A DNA stretch of 64,000 nt from Pelagibacterium luteolum (lineage in GTDB: Bacteria > Pseudomonadota > Alphaproteobacteria > Rhizobiales > Devosiaceae). Shown here piece by piece: positions 1-9,008 of this stretch. The position numbers and the translations under genes are program-made. Below the pieces are notes generated by a model, which saw nothing but the letters and a program-made list of their open reading frames with translations, was not told where the DNA came from and searched no databases. Location: contig NZ_FNCS01000002.1 of assembly GCF_900100665.1 (NCBI RefSeq), forward strand, positions 62,001 through 126,000. The letters are read 5' to 3'. How positions within the stretch are numbered: the stretch's first letter is position 1; each line of letters begins with the position of its first letter.

Positions 1-1857
1 AGCGTAGAGGGCGGCGTCGGCGTCGCGGATCAGGTCGGCGGGCGTAGCAAGCGCAGTGTCGAGATTGTATTCGGCGACGCCCAGGCTGGCGGTGATCCTG
101 GTGCCGATGCTGCCGATGCGCACGATGCTGGCGGCGGTAATCGCCTGGCGGATCCGTTCCGCAACGGCAGCCGCCCCTTCGCTATCGGTTTCGGGCAAAA
201 TGACGGCGAACTCCTCCCCACCATAGCGGGCGGCAAGATCGGCGGGGCGGTGCAGTCCCCCCTTGATCGCGTCGGCGACCATGACGAGGCATTCGTCGCC
301 CGCCTGGTGACCATAGGTGTCGTTGTAGCGCTTGAAGTGGTCGACATCGAGCAGGATAAGGCTGAGCGGGGTCCCTGCCCGGCCGCAGCGGGCCATGTCG
401 CGCGCCAGCGTCTCGTCGAATACGCGGCGATTGGCGAGCCCGGTGAGCGCGTCGGTGGATGCCTGCCGCGACAGGTCGGCATTGGCTTCTATCAGCGCCT
501 TTTCGGCGAGTTTCAGGTCGGTCACGTCGGTGACCATGACAATTGAGCTGTCATTGGGCGCGGGACGATTGCGGATCTGGACGAAACGGCCATCGAACAA
601 CTCGACGGTGACAACGTTGGGAATACGCAAAAGACTGCCGACGCGCTCGGCCCAGCCCTCAACATCGTCCTGGGGCACATCGACCTGCTCCCCGGTGCGA
701 GCGCATTCGCGCAAGATCTCATTGACGTGGACGCCGGGCACGCGGACATGAGCGGAGAGCGGGAAATTCGACCGATACTGCTCGTTGCAAAAGACGAGAT
801 AGCCCATCGAATCGAAAACAGCGAGGCCGTCGCTCATTTCGCTGAGGGCGAGGGACAGCCTGTCGCGACTCTCGATCAACTCCGTTTCAAGTCGTTTGAG
901 GTGGGTCGTCTCCACGGTCACGCCGGCAAGGCCCATGACGTGGCCGTCGCGGTCTCGCACAGGAACCTTGGATGAGCGGAAGCAACGCTTTTCACCGTAA
1001 TCATCGACCTCTTCCTCTTCCACATCGAGTGTGGGTTGGCCGGTTTCGATGATCTGCTGTTCCTGCGCCAGCAGCCTGTCGGCATGCTCCTTGTCGGTAA
1101 TGTCACGATCGGTAAGGCCGATCATCTGCCGTGGATCGGTAAATCCGTTGTGGCGCGCCACTGCATGATTGGCGGCGATAAAGCGGCTGGAGGCATCCTT
1201 CACGTAAATGAACTCAGGCGTCTGGGCGAGCGCGGCGGCGAGGATGCGGCGCTCGCGCACCACCATGCGGCCCTTTCGAATCGCCAGCCCCATGATCAGC
1301 GTGGCGACAAAGCTCAGTAGCGTCGTGGGCGGCATGAACTCGCGAATGACCGCATCGTCGACCGAGGTGCGCAAAAGGAGCGCTGTTGCCAGAACCACAA
1401 CGGATGTCGCGAGAGCGAGATTGACGAGCCAGATGCTCGATGGGGTGGGCGAGCGGGCCCCCACGCGCATCGCCCAGCCTATGAGAACCGCAGCGGAAAT
1501 GTAGAAGACGCCGGCATAGACACCTGAGCCCCCTTCGAGGACCCGATAGGTTATGGCGATAGCTGCGGCGATGATCCCGGAAACGGGTCCGGCAAAGAAT
1601 GCGGCGACCGAAATGATGCCCGCGCGCAGATCAAAGAAGACGCCCGGCGCGACTTCGACTGCCATGAACATGGTGCCGATGGCGCCAACGCCGGCGAGAC
1701 CACCAACGGCAAGCTTGCGTAACGCCCGTGGCTGATCGTCCAGCCAATCGGTAAGCTGGAACCAGATTGCCGCAAAAAGTGCGACCACCGCCAGGTTGGC
1801 GACTAACTCATGCCATGTAGCCGTCACGCGCTTCTCTAAATCCTTACATAGGGCCAT
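1..1857 (-). CDS. Membrane diguanylate cyclase, 5TM-PAS-PAS-GGDEF, 3' end cut by window edge
   Basis: Makes cyclic di-GMP from GTP at the inner membrane. Reading leftward from the ATG at 1857, about 190 hydrophobic residues resemble the LytS-type 5TM sensor domain (DLRAG, then AAFFAGP, then YRVLEGGSG). Two PAS-like segments follow (about 1240-900 and 860-530). A GGDEF domain begins with TDALTGLANRR. The catalytic motif is GGEEF (222-208), preceded by RPAD at the correct five-residue spacing, so both the active site and the inhibitory I-site (RxxD) look intact. The frame stays open to base 1 and only the last residues are missing. An alternative GTG start lies at 1827. Neither start has a strong ribosome site. 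The ligand is unknown. Confidence 0.85.
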   Translation of the reverse strand, partial: MALCKDLEKRVTATWHELVANLAVVALFAAIWFQLTDWLDDQPRALRKLAVGGLAGVGAIGTMFMAVEVAPGVFFDLRAGIISVAAFFAGPVSGIIAAAIAITYRVLEGGSGVYAGVFYISAAVLIGWAMRVGARSPTPSSIWLVNLALATSVVVLATALLLRTSVDDAVIREFMPPTTLLSFVATLIMGLAIRKGRMVVRERRILAAALAQTPEFIYVKDASSRFIAANHAVARHNGFTDPRQMIGLTDRDITDKEHADRLLAQEQQIIETGQPTLDVEEEEVDDYGEKRCFRSSKVPVRDRDGHVMGLAGVTVETTHLKRLETELIESRDRLSLALSEMSDGLAVFDSMGYLVFCNEQYRSNFPLSAHVRVPGVHVNEILRECARTGEQVDVPQDDVEGWAERVGSLLRIPNVVTVELFDGRFVQIRNRPAPNDSSIVMVTDVTDLKLAEKALIEANADLSRQASTDALTGLANRRVFDETLARDMARCGRAGTPLSLILLDVDHFKRYNDTYGHQAGDECLVMVADAIKGGLHRPADLAARYGGEEFAVILPETDSEGAAAVAERIRQAITAASIVRIGSIGTRITASLGVAEYNLDTALATPADLIRDADAALYA

Positions 1858-2113
1858 TCGGCTATGCGCCCAATGGACTCCCTATTCTGGTTCGGTCGCG
1901 CCAGCCTAGTGCCATAGCTCTCAGCGTGCTGCAAATGCGCGAACTGTTCTGCGCCCCAACGAACTATGCCCTACACCTTTCTGGATGCAAACGGGGTTAA
2001 TGCGAAGGATCGAATGCTGGACACCGTGTCGCTACGCCCGGTGCGGGAACATTTCGGTTGACGGCGACTTTGTGTTGCAAGCCGGTTTTCGGCATGGGCA
2101 TGGGGATTACATA

Positions 2114-2944
2114 GTGCAAAAATCCGAAGGACATTTCGAACGTCTGGCGCGCGCCGGCTATTGGGCCAAGGGCATCGTCAACATCCTTTTGGGCGGCCTC
2201 TCCCTGTCGTCAGTGATTTCGGGTGGACAAGGCGAGGACACGCCCGAGGACGCACTTTCATCACTGCTGGGCGCGCCCATGGGGCGCATCATTCTGGGGC
2301 TGATTGCCCTGGGCCTTGCGGGATACGTGCTTTGGCGTCTCGCGCAATCGGTGCTCAATGCCGACGACCACGATAATGACACCATGGGGATCGTGACGCG
2401 ACTGGGCCAGTTCTTCAGCGCCGTGGCGAACAGTTTTCTCGTTATGACGGCCGCTGGTCTGGCCATCCAGGGCGGAGGGTCCGGCGGTGGGTCGGACCAG
2501 ACTTCCATCATTGCCATGGTGATGGCACAGCCATTCGGGCCCTGGCTCGTCGGTATTGTCGGGTTGATCTTCGTTGGCGCAGGTCTGGGACAGATCTATC
2601 GCGGCGCAGTCAAGGATTATGAAGGGCGGATCGTTATTCCCGCCGACAAGAAGGCCGTGCTCGATCCGGTGAGCCAGTTCGGGCTGATCGCCCGTGGCGC
2701 CTTGTTCGTCGTGATCGGTGGGCTGATCGTTTATGCCGGGATCACGGTTTCGCCCGAAGACACCGGCGGTTTGCGCGATGCGCTGGACTGGCTGCGCAGC
2801 CAACCCTATGGCGCCGTATTCTACGGCATGGCCGCGGCGGGGCTTGCGGCTTATGGCGGGTACTCTATCGTGCAGGCGCTGTATCGGCGGATGGATGCGC
2901 CCGATGCCGAAGACGTCAAGCAAATGATACCCAACGGACGATAG
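2114..2944 (+). CDS. DUF1206 family membrane protein
   Basis: About 276 residues with six predicted membrane segments arranged as three similar two-helix units. They begin near ERLARAGYWAKGIVN, VTRLGQFFSAVANS and VSQFGLIARGALFV, which is the triple repeat typical of DUF1206. The biochemical function of the family is unknown. I chose the GTG at 2114 because the family homology begins there and a TGGGGA ribosome site lies just upstream. An in-frame ATG at 1985 would add 43 residues of unconvincing sequence. The stop is two bases before the following PAP2 gene, so the two are probably co-transcribed. Confidence 0.8.
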   Translation: MQKSEGHFERLARAGYWAKGIVNILLGGLSLSSVISGGQGEDTPEDALSSLLGAPMGRIILGLIALGLAGYVLWRLAQSVLNADDHDNDTMGIVTRLGQFFSAVANSFLVMTAAGLAIQGGGSGGGSDQTSIIAMVMAQPFGPWLVGIVGLIFVGAGLGQIYRGAVKDYEGRIVIPADKKAVLDPVSQFGLIARGALFVVIGGLIVYAGITVSPEDTGGLRDALDWLRSQPYGAVFYGMAAAGLAAYGGYSIVQALYRRMDAPDAEDVKQMIPNGR

Positions 2945-2946
2945 AC

Positions 2947-3657
2947 ATGTTCAGAACGGCGCTCAAGAAAGTCGATGTGGATCAGGTGCGCCGGTTCATC
3001 ACCGCCGAATACCTGATGCTGCTGGCCGTCGGGCTGTCGAGCCTTCTGATTTTCTTTTTCATCGACATCGCCGATGACGTGATGGAGGGCGACACGCTCG
3101 AAGCGGACATGGCGATCATGAACCTGTTTCGCGTTCCGGGAGATCCGACCCAAGTTATCGGCCCGCCCTATCTGCACGAGGCGGTGCGCGATATCACGGC
3201 GCTCGGCAGCGGGACCATACTGGCTCTCATCGTCACCATCGTGGTGGCGGTGCTGCTGATGGTCAACGAACGGCGCGGAGCGATCCTGATCGTTGTCTCA
3301 ACCATCAGCGGCGCGATTCTGTCAAATACTCTCAAGCTAGGCTTTTCGCGGCAACGGCCTGAATTCGATACGTTCTATGCGGAGATGACCAACAGCTTTC
3401 CCAGTGGGCACGCCATGCTCACGGCCGTGACGTTTCTGACGCTGGGGGCGCTTCTCGCGCGGATCGTGGACAGTTGGCGGTTGCGGGTGTTCTTTTTCGC
3501 CGTAGCGATCATTCTGACGCTCGGTGTCGGGGTGAGCCGGGTGTTTTTGGGGGTTCACTATCCCAGTGACGTGGTGGCGGGATGGGCGCTGGGCTCGGCC
3601 TGGGCGCTGGCTTGGAGTGCCATTGCCGCTTTTCTGCAGCGGCGCGGAATCATTTAA
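2947..3657 (+). CDS. PAP2 superfamily membrane phosphatase
   Basis: A 236-residue integral membrane phosphatase of the type-2 phosphatidic acid phosphatase superfamily. All three motifs are visible: KLGFSRQRP (the KX6RP motif), PSGHAM with the catalytic histidine, and SRVFLGVHYPSD with the second conserved Arg and His. About six hydrophobic helices surround them, and the active site should face the periplasm. Members dephosphorylate phosphatidate, phosphatidylglycerol phosphate or undecaprenyl diphosphate; the substrate cannot be told from sequence. It starts two bases after the DUF1206 stop and is probably in its operon. Confidence 0.9.
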   Translation: MFRTALKKVDVDQVRRFITAEYLMLLAVGLSSLLIFFFIDIADDVMEGDTLEADMAIMNLFRVPGDPTQVIGPPYLHEAVRDITALGSGTILALIVTIVVAVLLMVNERRGAILIVVSTISGAILSNTLKLGFSRQRPEFDTFYAEMTNSFPSGHAMLTAVTFLTLGALLARIVDSWRLRVFFFAVAIILTLGVGVSRVFLGVHYPSDVVAGWALGSAWALAWSAIAAFLQRRGII

Positions 3658-3692
3658 CGACACTTACCCAGTTTTACGGGCTAAACGGCGCG

Positions 3693-3714
3693 ATTGGGGG
3701 TTTGGCGCCCCAAT
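3693..3714. promoter_or_regulatory. Inverted repeat upstream of the TRAP permease genes
   Basis: ATTGGGG (3693-3699) and CCCCAAT (3708-3714) form a perfect 7-base inverted repeat with an 8-base centre, flanked by further GCGC complementarity. It sits between the PAP2 stop and the TRAP small permease. There is no T-run after it, so an operator or mRNA hairpin is as likely as a terminator. No -35/-10 pair could be assigned with confidence. Confidence 0.3.
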
Positions 3715-3786
3715 GGCGCGTTGCAGTTTGCCAAGGCGCGCACTAGCGATACAGTCGCAAAACTATAACTCCTGTGGGAGGAGCAA

Positions 3787-4356
3787 ATGCGCGCGCTCGC
3801 GTTAGCGGTTCAGGCGATTGGCAGCCTGAACCGGATCATTGGCAATGTGTTTTCCTGGCTGGCCGTCGCCGTTGTGGTGGTCTGCTTTGCCGTCGTTGTT
3901 CAACGCTATTTCTTCAACACGACGATTTTGTGGATGCAGGATCTCTATGTCTGGCTCAGCGGCGCGATGTTCACCGCCGTGGCCGGCTTCGCGCTGTTCC
4001 GCGACGATCATGTGCGGGTGGACATTTTCTATCGACCCGCCAGCGTTCGCAGGAAGGCCATAGCCGACCTCGTGGGCGTCGTCATTTTCCTTCTGCCGTT
4101 CATGTATGTCGTCTGGAACTGGGGCTGGATATACGTCCAGCGCTCCTGGAGCTTTTATGAGGCATCCCAGAATATCGGCGGCATGCCGGGACTGTTCGTC
4201 CTGAAATCCTTCATTCTCGTTTTTACCGTCCTCGTCACGCTGCAGGGACTGGCGATGATCGGGCGTTCGATCCTCGTCCTGAGCGGCAAGGAAGACCTCC
4301 TCGCCGAACCCTATCGCTACAAGCTCGATACCGACGAGGAGATGCCCAATGTCTAG
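3787..4356 (+). CDS. dctQ: TRAP transporter small permease (DctQ type)
   Basis: The small membrane subunit of a tripartite ATP-independent periplasmic transporter, which pairs with the large subunit in the inner membrane and works with a periplasmic binding protein. The 189 residues show four hydrophobic helices (near 20-42, 52-75, 92-115 and 138-160) and the DctQ signature around WMQDLYVWLSGAMFTAVAG, followed by RVDIFYR. A GGGAGGAG ribosome site lies four bases before the ATG. Its 3' end overlaps the large-subunit gene by eight bases, indicating translational coupling. Confidence 0.9.
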   Translation: MRALALAVQAIGSLNRIIGNVFSWLAVAVVVVCFAVVVQRYFFNTTILWMQDLYVWLSGAMFTAVAGFALFRDDHVRVDIFYRPASVRRKAIADLVGVVIFLLPFMYVVWNWGWIYVQRSWSFYEASQNIGGMPGLFVLKSFILVFTVLVTLQGLAMIGRSILVLSGKEDLLAEPYRYKLDTDEEMPNV

Positions 4357-5734
4357 CGTTCTGATTGGGGAAATCCTCTCTGGTCTGCTGTTTTTCGGCG
4401 TTATCGGGTTCCTGATGCTGGGCTTTCCGGTGGCGTTCACGCTGGCCGGTACCTCGCTGATCTTTGGCGCCGTCGGCTACTTCCTCGGCGTGTTCGACTT
4501 CTCGAACATGGGCAATCTCATGGGCCGGTATATCGGGTTCATGACCAATGAAGTGCTGGTCGCGGTGCCGCTGTTCATCTTCATGGGCGTGATGTTGGAG
4601 AAATCCAAGATCGCCGAGCAATTGCTGCTCACCATGGGGAAGCTGTTCGGCAATTTGCGCGGCGGACTGGGCATATCGGTCATCGTGGTGGGCGCACTTC
4701 TGGCCGCCTCGACCGGCGTGGTGGGCGCGACGGTCGTGACGATGGGGCTGATCTCGCTCCCGGCAATGCTGCGGGCGAAATACGATCCAAAGCTGGCTTC
4801 GGGCGTTATCTGCGCCTCGGGCACGCTGGGGCAGATCATTCCGCCATCTACGGTTCTGATCTTCATGGGCGACATGCTGACCTCGATCAACGCTCAGGTG
4901 CAGATGGCGCAGGGCAATTTCGCGCCGACACCCGTGACTGTGGGTGACCTGTTCGCCGGGGCGTTCATCCCGGGCATGCTGCTTGTGGCACTCTACATCT
5001 GCTGGATGATCTTCAAGGCGATCACCGACCCGGAAAGCTGCCCGGCGACGCCGATGAGCGAAGATGAGCGCAAGGGCATTCTCAAGGAGGTTGCGGTTGC
5101 CCTCCTGCCGCCGCTGGTCCTGATCCTTTTGGTGCTCGGCTCGATCCTTACCGGCATTGCCACCCCGACGGAGGCGGGCTCGGTGGGTGCTGTCGGTGCC
5201 ACCATCCTCGCGGCACTACGCTGGCGGTTGTCGTTCAAGGTGTTCCGCGACGCGGCCATGGCCACCGCAACCATCACCTCGATGATCTTCATCATTCTGT
5301 TCGGCGCATCGGTGTTCTCGATCGTCTTCCGCGTCATGGGCGGCGACAATCTTGTGCACGAATTCCTGGCCAATCTGCCGGGGGGCGCTATCGGGGCGAT
5401 GATCGTCGTGATGCTGATCATGTTCGTGCTCGGGTTCATTCTCGACACCTTCGAGATCATCTTCATCATCATCCCGATTACCGCTCCGATCCTGCTCGCG
5501 CTGGGCGTGGATCCGATCTGGCTGGGCGTGATGGTGGGCGTGAACCTGCAGACCAGCTTCATGACGCCGCCCTTCGGCTTCTCGCTGTTCTACCTGCGCG
5601 GGGTAGCGCCAAGCAGGGTGACAACGGGGATGATCTACAAGGGGGCAGTGCCGTTCGTTGCACTGCAAGTGGTGGCGATAACGATATTGTTCATCTTCCC
5701 GCAATTAATCACCTGGCTGCCCTCGGTCATGTGA
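4349..5734 (+). CDS. dctM: TRAP transporter large permease (DctM type)
   Basis: The ion-coupled large membrane subunit of the TRAP carboxylate transporter: 461 residues with about 12 hydrophobic helices. Typical DctM motifs are visible: GFPVAFTLAG near the start, a glycine-rich ASTGVVGATVVTMG, CASGTLGQIIPPSTVLI, and FMTPPFGFSLFYLRGVAP in the last third. It overlaps the small permease by eight bases and ends before a strong terminator, so these two genes form one transcription unit. The matching binding protein is encoded nearby on the opposite strand, not in this operon. Confidence 0.93.
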   Translation: MSSVLIGEILSGLLFFGVIGFLMLGFPVAFTLAGTSLIFGAVGYFLGVFDFSNMGNLMGRYIGFMTNEVLVAVPLFIFMGVMLEKSKIAEQLLLTMGKLFGNLRGGLGISVIVVGALLAASTGVVGATVVTMGLISLPAMLRAKYDPKLASGVICASGTLGQIIPPSTVLIFMGDMLTSINAQVQMAQGNFAPTPVTVGDLFAGAFIPGMLLVALYICWMIFKAITDPESCPATPMSEDERKGILKEVAVALLPPLVLILLVLGSILTGIATPTEAGSVGAVGATILAALRWRLSFKVFRDAAMATATITSMIFIILFGASVFSIVFRVMGGDNLVHEFLANLPGGAIGAMIVVMLIMFVLGFILDTFEIIFIIIPITAPILLALGVDPIWLGVMVGVNLQTSFMTPPFGFSLFYLRGVAPSRVTTGMIYKGAVPFVALQVVAITILFIFPQLITWLPSVM

Positions 5735-5754
5735 CATCACGCCAATTACGGCAG

Positions 5755-5789
5755 AGGGCCCGTCGATCCGTTCGGCGGGCCCTTTTTTT
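5755..5789 (+). terminator. Rho-independent terminator after the TRAP permeases
   Basis: The arms AGGGCCCG (5755-5762) and CGGGCCCT (5776-5783) are perfectly complementary and are followed by seven T residues (5783-5789). This should end the dctQM transcript. Confidence 0.9.
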
Positions 5790-5906
5790 GCGCGCGATCG
5801 ATTGACGCGATCGGGATGGCGGCATTCTAATACCGCATTTGCTGCTGCCATCTCATGTCAGGCACAGGCGGCATGCTATGCGCTTATTTCGATGGAGAAT
5901 GCCACG

Positions 5907-6170
5907 ATGAGCCCTGCCCTGCGCCCCTTACGCAAACGCGAATCGATGCCAGACTTCGTTCGGGAGGCGCTGCATGCGCGCGGTCTGTGGGATGCGTACA
6001 ACGCCCGTCCGCCCTACCAGCGAAACGACTATCTGCTCTGGATCAACAAGGTGAAGCGCCAGGACACCAAGGACAAGCATCTCGCGCAAATGCTCGACGA
6101 GCTGGAGGCGGGCGGCGTGTATATGGGTATGGCATGGAGCGGAACGCGGAGCGGCCCCGACAAAAGCTGA
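5907..6170 (+). CDS. Small YdeI/OmdA-like protein
   Basis: About 87 residues, with MPDFVREALHARGLWDAYNA followed by RPPYQRNDYLLWINKVKR and a K-rich helix ending in LDELEAGGVYMG. This resembles the C-terminal OmdA domain of YdeI/OmpD-associated proteins, where a conserved RxxY..WI..AK segment is seen. The family's function is poorly defined. The ATG at 5907 is preferred because GGAG lies nine bases upstream; another in-frame ATG lies at 5892. It ends convergent with the dctP gene across a shared terminator. Confidence 0.65.
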   Translation: MSPALRPLRKRESMPDFVREALHARGLWDAYNARPPYQRNDYLLWINKVKRQDTKDKHLAQMLDELEAGGVYMGMAWSGTRSGPDKS

Positions 6171-6205
6171 TCGCATTACTCTGCCGCGTTTTGGCAGGTC
6201 ACAAA

Positions 6206-6233
6206 AAAGGCCCGAACCGGAGTTCGGGCCTTT
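6206..6233. terminator. Bidirectional terminator between the OmdA-like gene and dctP
   Basis: AAAGGCCCGAAC (6206-6217) and GTTCGGGCCTTT (6222-6233) form a perfect 12-base stem with a four-base loop. It has A residues on the left and T residues on the right, so it can work for the convergent genes on both strands. Confidence 0.9.
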
Positions 6234-6256
6234 CGATTGTTGGTATCCGTACGGGC

Positions 6257-7360
6257 CTATTCGAGCGTGAAATACTGCTCGCGGGCGCGCAGGTAGAGCG
6301 AGTCGGTGCCGTCGGTCTTCTGCCGGACGATGTTGAAGGCTTCGACGTAGCTTTCGGCAACGCGCTTGGTGAGGTCGTCGCCATTGTCGCGGATATCGGT
6401 GAGGATTTCCTTGGCGGCTACGGCACCGGCTTCCATGATTTCATCAGGGAACTGACGCACCGTCACGCCATGGTCATTAACGAGCGTCTGGAGCGCGCGC
6501 GGGTCGTTGGCGGCGAAGTCGGATGCCACTTCGTCGTATTCGGCCTGGCAGACGAACCGGACGAGGTCCTGCAGGTCCTGCGGAAGGGCCTGATACTTGG
6601 CCTTGTCGACGACGAGTTCGGTGGCCAGACCAGGCTCGATGAAGCTCGGGAAGTAGTAGTTCTTGGCAATCTGGTAGAAGCCGAGGGCCAGATCGTTATA
6701 GGGGCCGACGAATTCGGCGGCGTCCAACGTGCCGTTCTGGAGCGCGGGGAAGATGTCCCCGGCGGCAAGGTTGGTCACCGAGGCGCCGAGCTTTTCCCAC
6801 ACCTGACCACCAAGGCCGGGTGTGCGGAAGCGAAGGCCCTGAATATCGGCGACGCCGGTCAACTCGTTGCGGAACCAGCCGCCGGCCTGCGTGCCGGTAT
6901 CACCCGACAGGAAGCCCTGGACGCCGAAACCGTCATAGATTTCGTCCCAAAGCTGCTGTCCGCCCATGTGGCGCACCCAGGCCGCGAGTTCGCGGTTGGT
7001 CATGCCGAACGGAACACCGGTGTAGAACGAAAGGCCCATGGACTTGTTCTGCCAGTAATAGGCAGCGCCATGGCTCATTTCGGCCGAGCCGTCGATAACG
7101 GCATCAAGGGCCTGGAGGCCGGGGACCATTTCACCCGCGGCGTAAACCTGAACGGTCAGACGACCGCCCGAAGCGGCGGTGATGCGGTCGGCAAGGCGCT
7201 GGGCGCCGACGCCGAGGCCGGGGAAATTCTGCGGCCATGTGGTGACCATGCGCCAGGTGATATTGCCCTGGGCGATGGCCGGAGCGGCCAGCGTTGTAGC
7301 GGCAGCAGCGGCGCCAGCAGTGGCCGCACCCGCCTTCAAGAAGAAGTCGCGTCTTTTCAT
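6257..7360 (-). CDS. dctP: TRAP transporter periplasmic binding protein (TakP-like DctP)
   Basis: A 367-residue exported solute-binding subunit. It starts MKRRDFFLKAG, a Tat-type twin-arginine signal, followed by an Ala-rich stretch cut after APAIAQG. The mature part carries TWPQNFPGLGVGAQRLADRI, YYWQNKSMGLSFYTGVPFG and EFVGPYNDLALGFY. This pattern resembles the TakP branch, whose members bind 2-oxo acids such as pyruvate or related hydroxy acids; the exact ligand is inferred, not proven. GGAGG lies in front of the second in-frame ATG (7360), so that start is used instead of 7375. The gene points toward its likely permease partners dctQM and away from the kinase gene at 7630. Confidence 0.9.
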   Translation of the reverse strand: MKRRDFFLKAGAATAGAAAAATTLAAPAIAQGNITWRMVTTWPQNFPGLGVGAQRLADRITAASGGRLTVQVYAAGEMVPGLQALDAVIDGSAEMSHGAAYYWQNKSMGLSFYTGVPFGMTNRELAAWVRHMGGQQLWDEIYDGFGVQGFLSGDTGTQAGGWFRNELTGVADIQGLRFRTPGLGGQVWEKLGASVTNLAAGDIFPALQNGTLDAAEFVGPYNDLALGFYQIAKNYYFPSFIEPGLATELVVDKAKYQALPQDLQDLVRFVCQAEYDEVASDFAANDPRALQTLVNDHGVTVRQFPDEIMEAGAVAAKEILTDIRDNGDDLTKRVAESYVEAFNIVRQKTDGTDSLYLRAREQYFTLE

Positions 7361-7629
7361 CAATTTTCCTCCCAATGGCGCCAGTTTGCGCCGGATAGAA
7401 ACGGTTTGAGCTACGCTTCGAGAGCCGCCACCGTTGAGCGCATCTTCGAAGCGCCGGCCAAGCAGAAGGCCAAGAGCGATGCGCTGTCGAGGGGACAGTT
7501 CCCGGCCCTTGCCGAATTATCGCCAAAGGCTACCCACTACTACGCAGTCGATGATAAAGAACGCGCCCGGAAATTGCTACAATCGCCTGTCGCCTGCTGT
7601 ATTGGGCGGCTTGGGAGGAGACATCGGCC

Positions 7630-9006
7630 ATGCAGTTGCGGCACAAGATTCTTGCGCTGTCCATCGTTCCGCTCGTGCTCGCCATCGCGGCGATCACTTG
7701 GCTGGTGACGTGGCAGTCGACGAGCCTGGCGCGGACGAGCATCGACACGTTCGAACGCAACATGTTGCAGGCCAAGCAGGACGAATTGCTCAACCTCACC
7801 AATCTGGCGCTGTCGGCCATCGACGATGTGTATTCCGCAGCCGGGCCTGACGATGAGGCGGCAAAGGAAGAGGTGCGCTCTATCCTCAATGCGCTCGACT
7901 ATGGCGAGGATGGGTATTTCTTCGTCTATGACTATGACGGGGTCAATGTCGTCCACCCCCGCCAGACCTATCGTCCGGGGCAGAACTGGCTGGAGCTCGA
8001 AGATCCGACCGGCAATCGGGTGATCTACAATCTGATCGAAAAGGCCAAGGAGGGTGGCGGGCTGCACCAATATCTATGGGAGAAGCCTTCAGCGGGGACG
8101 ATCGCAGAAAAGCTCTCGTTTGCGGTCGGGCTGGATAAGTGGGAATGGATGCTGGGGACCGGGGTCTATCTCGACGACGTCTATGCGCAGACCGCCGCCG
8201 CGCAGGAGGATCTGCGCAATTCGATCAGCTCCACCTTCTTTACCGTCATGCTTATCGCCGTCCCCGCGGTGCTCCTGGTGTTCGGGACCTGGATGATCCT
8301 CAATCAGCATGAGCGGCGCATGGCCGACCACAAGCTCAAGGATTTGACCCAGCGGATCATCGATACTCAGGAAGAGGAACGCTCACGCATCGCCCGCGAA
8401 CTTCATGACGGGATCAGCCAGATCCTGATCGGGGTGCGCTACACGATCGATCTGGCGCGACGAAAGGTCGAAAGCGGTGCGGAGGGCGCGCCCGAGGCCA
8501 TCGGAAAGGGCGCCGATGCGCTCAATGGCGCAATCAAGGAAGTACGACGCTTGAGCCATGATTTGCGCCCAGGGGCACTGGACGATCTGGGGCTTTCGGC
8601 GGCGCTGGAGGCGCTGACCCACAATTTTGCCGAGCGCACCGGGATTGCCGTCACCCTTGAAGCCGTTGCGTTCAAGAACATGCTGTTGCCCGAGGCCCGG
8701 ACAGCACTCTACCGCGTGGCGCAGGAAGCGCTCAACAATATCGACCGGCACGCCAAGGCGACCGCAGTAACGATCGCCCTATCGAGCCCGCATGGGCGGG
8801 TGCAGATGGTTATTACCGACAATGGCAAGGGGTTTGCCCGTGACGGGCGAAGTCGCGGCGGGCTGGGGCTGCGCAACATGCAGGAGCGCATGGCCCATTT
8901 CGGGGGAAAGATGCTGGTCGAAACCTCTCCACAGGGGACGACACTGCGCGCCATATTGCCCAAGACCGTGTTTACCCGCACCGCACGATTGCAGGAGGTC
9001 GCGTGA
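7630..9006 (+). CDS. Cache-domain sensor histidine kinase (NarL/DesK class)
   Basis: A 458-residue membrane sensor. Helix 1 spans about residues 8-28. A periplasmic Cache domain follows, with YGEDGYFFVYDYDGVNVVHP and KWEWMLGTGVYLDD. Helix 2 is near residues 203-222. A HisKA_3 dimerisation domain carries the phospho-acceptor histidine in ARELHDGISQILIG, and the ATPase domain shows DNGKGF and GGLGLRNMQERM. Such single Cache domains commonly sense small carboxylates. GGGAGGAG lies before the ATG. The stop overlaps the ribosome site of the response regulator, so the two form a two-component system. Its position next to dctP suggests it senses the TRAP substrate; this is inference. Confidence 0.9.
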   Translation: MQLRHKILALSIVPLVLAIAAITWLVTWQSTSLARTSIDTFERNMLQAKQDELLNLTNLALSAIDDVYSAAGPDDEAAKEEVRSILNALDYGEDGYFFVYDYDGVNVVHPRQTYRPGQNWLELEDPTGNRVIYNLIEKAKEGGGLHQYLWEKPSAGTIAEKLSFAVGLDKWEWMLGTGVYLDDVYAQTAAAQEDLRNSISSTFFTVMLIAVPAVLLVFGTWMILNQHERRMADHKLKDLTQRIIDTQEEERSRIARELHDGISQILIGVRYTIDLARRKVESGAEGAPEAIGKGADALNGAIKEVRRLSHDLRPGALDDLGLSAALEALTHNFAERTGIAVTLEAVAFKNMLLPEARTALYRVAQEALNNIDRHAKATAVTIALSSPHGRVQMVITDNGKGFARDGRSRGGLGLRNMQERMAHFGGKMLVETSPQGTTLRAILPKTVFTRTARLQEVA

Positions 9007-9008
9007 CC

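Noticed and set aside
7376-7629. Open, protein-like frame just upstream of the Cache kinase
   Set aside because: It reads through from an antisense frame, ends inside the kinase gene, and has no start, ribosome site or recognisable domain. More likely the divergent promoter region.
5855-7708. 617-codon rightward open frame across the dctP region
   Set aside because: It lies antisense to dctP for most of its length, has no ribosome site or family motif, and its start falls inside the OmdA-like gene. High GC leaves long antisense frames open.
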